From contig NZ_JAUOTO010000002.1 in assembly GCF_030546645.1 (NCBI RefSeq), forward strand, positions 62,001-126,000: DNA of 64,000 nucleotides, given 5' to 3'. A program made the translations under genes and the position numbers. Below the pieces are notes generated by a model. It was given only the letters and a program-made list of their open reading frames with translations, did not search any database and was not told the DNA's origin. The stretch is from Flavitalea plasmicola (GTDB taxonomy: Bacteria; Bacteroidota; Bacteroidia; Chitinophagales; Chitinophagaceae). Positions within the stretch are counted from its first letter, which is position 1, and each line of letters opens with the position of its first letter. Below, piece after piece: positions 63,704 through 64,000 of the stretch.

Positions 63704-64000
63704 TTATTTAAGACCGAAAGCTTTTTTTACTTTCGGAACATAGTCCAGTTTTTCCCAGGTGAACAGCTCCACCTTTTTCTTCAGCTCCTTGCCGTCGGGA
63801 GAGGTGAAGGTCTTTTCCACCGTCTCGGATTTACGGCCCATATGACCATAAGCCGCAGTTTCGCTGTAGATGGGGTTGCGCAGCTTCAGGCGGGTTTCGA
63901 TGAAGTAAGGCCGCATATCGAACAGCTCCATTACTTTCCTGGCGATCTGGCCGTCTGTCAGCTGGACCTTGGCAGTGCCGTAGGTATTTACGTTGATGCT
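63704..64000 (-). CDS. metK: S-adenosylmethionine synthetase (partial, C-terminal)
   Basis: The C-terminal 98 codons of methionine adenosyltransferase, entering from beyond the right edge: NVNTYGTAKVQLTDGQ, MELFDMRPYFIETRLKLRNPIYSETAAYGHMGRK, FTWEKLDYVPKVKKAFGLK. The enzyme makes SAM from methionine and ATP. The N-terminus and most of the active site lie outside the window. Confidence 0.93.
   Translation of the reverse strand, partial: SINVNTYGTAKVQLTDGQIARKVMELFDMRPYFIETRLKLRNPIYSETAAYGHMGRKSETVEKTFTSPDGKELKKKVELFTWEKLDYVPKVKKAFGLK

Overview
The window is chromosomal DNA of a Bacteroidota bacterium, most likely family Chitinophagaceae (the family is an inference). Supporting signs are two SusC/SusD pairs, one under an ECF sigma/FecR pair, a two-piece LptD/OstA-like lipopolysaccharide export set, many short lipoproteins with the Cys near residue 19, few Shine-Dalgarno sequences, and promoters of the TTTG-N19-TANNTTTG type (clear examples at 26909 and 44378). 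Most of the window is GC-moderate and densely coded. About 10.0 to 15.9 kb is AT-richer, sparsely coded and looks like an accessory island.

Layout. 1-9981 (minus): ECF sigma, FecR, STN-type SusC, SusD and a DUF4397-like lipoprotein, followed by an ABC-2 exporter whose permease runs off the left edge. 10.0-15.9 kb: a MepB-like gene, a frameshifted antitoxin remnant, small orphan proteins, a GH29 alpha-L-fucosidase, and a KilA-N gene lying between two copies of a structured repeat, one of which abuts tRNA-Arg(TCT). 16-18 kb: an NHL/ScyD-like lipoprotein and an AraC regulator. 18.2-22.6 kb: an EF-G paralogue with altered GTPase motifs, a DUF4833-like protein, uracil-DNA glycosylase and a PlsC acyltransferase. 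22.6-30.1 kb: an envelope cluster (LptD, Amidase_3, MlaD-like MCE protein, OstA-like protein). 30.3-38.8 kb: a beta-barrel protein, a secreted phosphoesterase fused to a PQQ-type propeller, SusC/SusD and a DeoR regulator. 38.9-64 kb: mostly housekeeping and envelope genes (SpmA/SpmB fusion, YchF, a TonB receptor, PurC, two histidine kinases, TrhO, DUF5686, penicillin acylase, a BioF-like enzyme, MiaE, SMUG2, GSCFA, HMG-CoA-lyase-like, PrsW, a ParE-type toxin module, RlmB, NUDIX, MetK).

How the parts work together. The sigma/FecR/SusC(STN) set reads as a trans-envelope signalling system that switches on uptake of its own ligand. The second SusCD locus lacks STN and sigma; it carries a phosphoesterase and a DeoR regulator, so a phosphorylated substrate is plausible. 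The LptD-amidase-MlaD-OstA block joins outer-membrane lipid traffic to peptidoglycan remodelling. Several genes act on translation or RNA modification (EF-G paralogue, YchF, TrhO, MiaE, RlmB).

The least expected signal is the pair of about 185-bp repeats at 14297-14481 and 15657-15838. Each folds into five consecutive hairpins, and three of these keep their pairing through double compensatory changes. Together they bracket a KilA-N gene, and the left copy carries a truncated 3' end of the tRNA. This looks like a tRNA-anchored structured element or passenger cassette.
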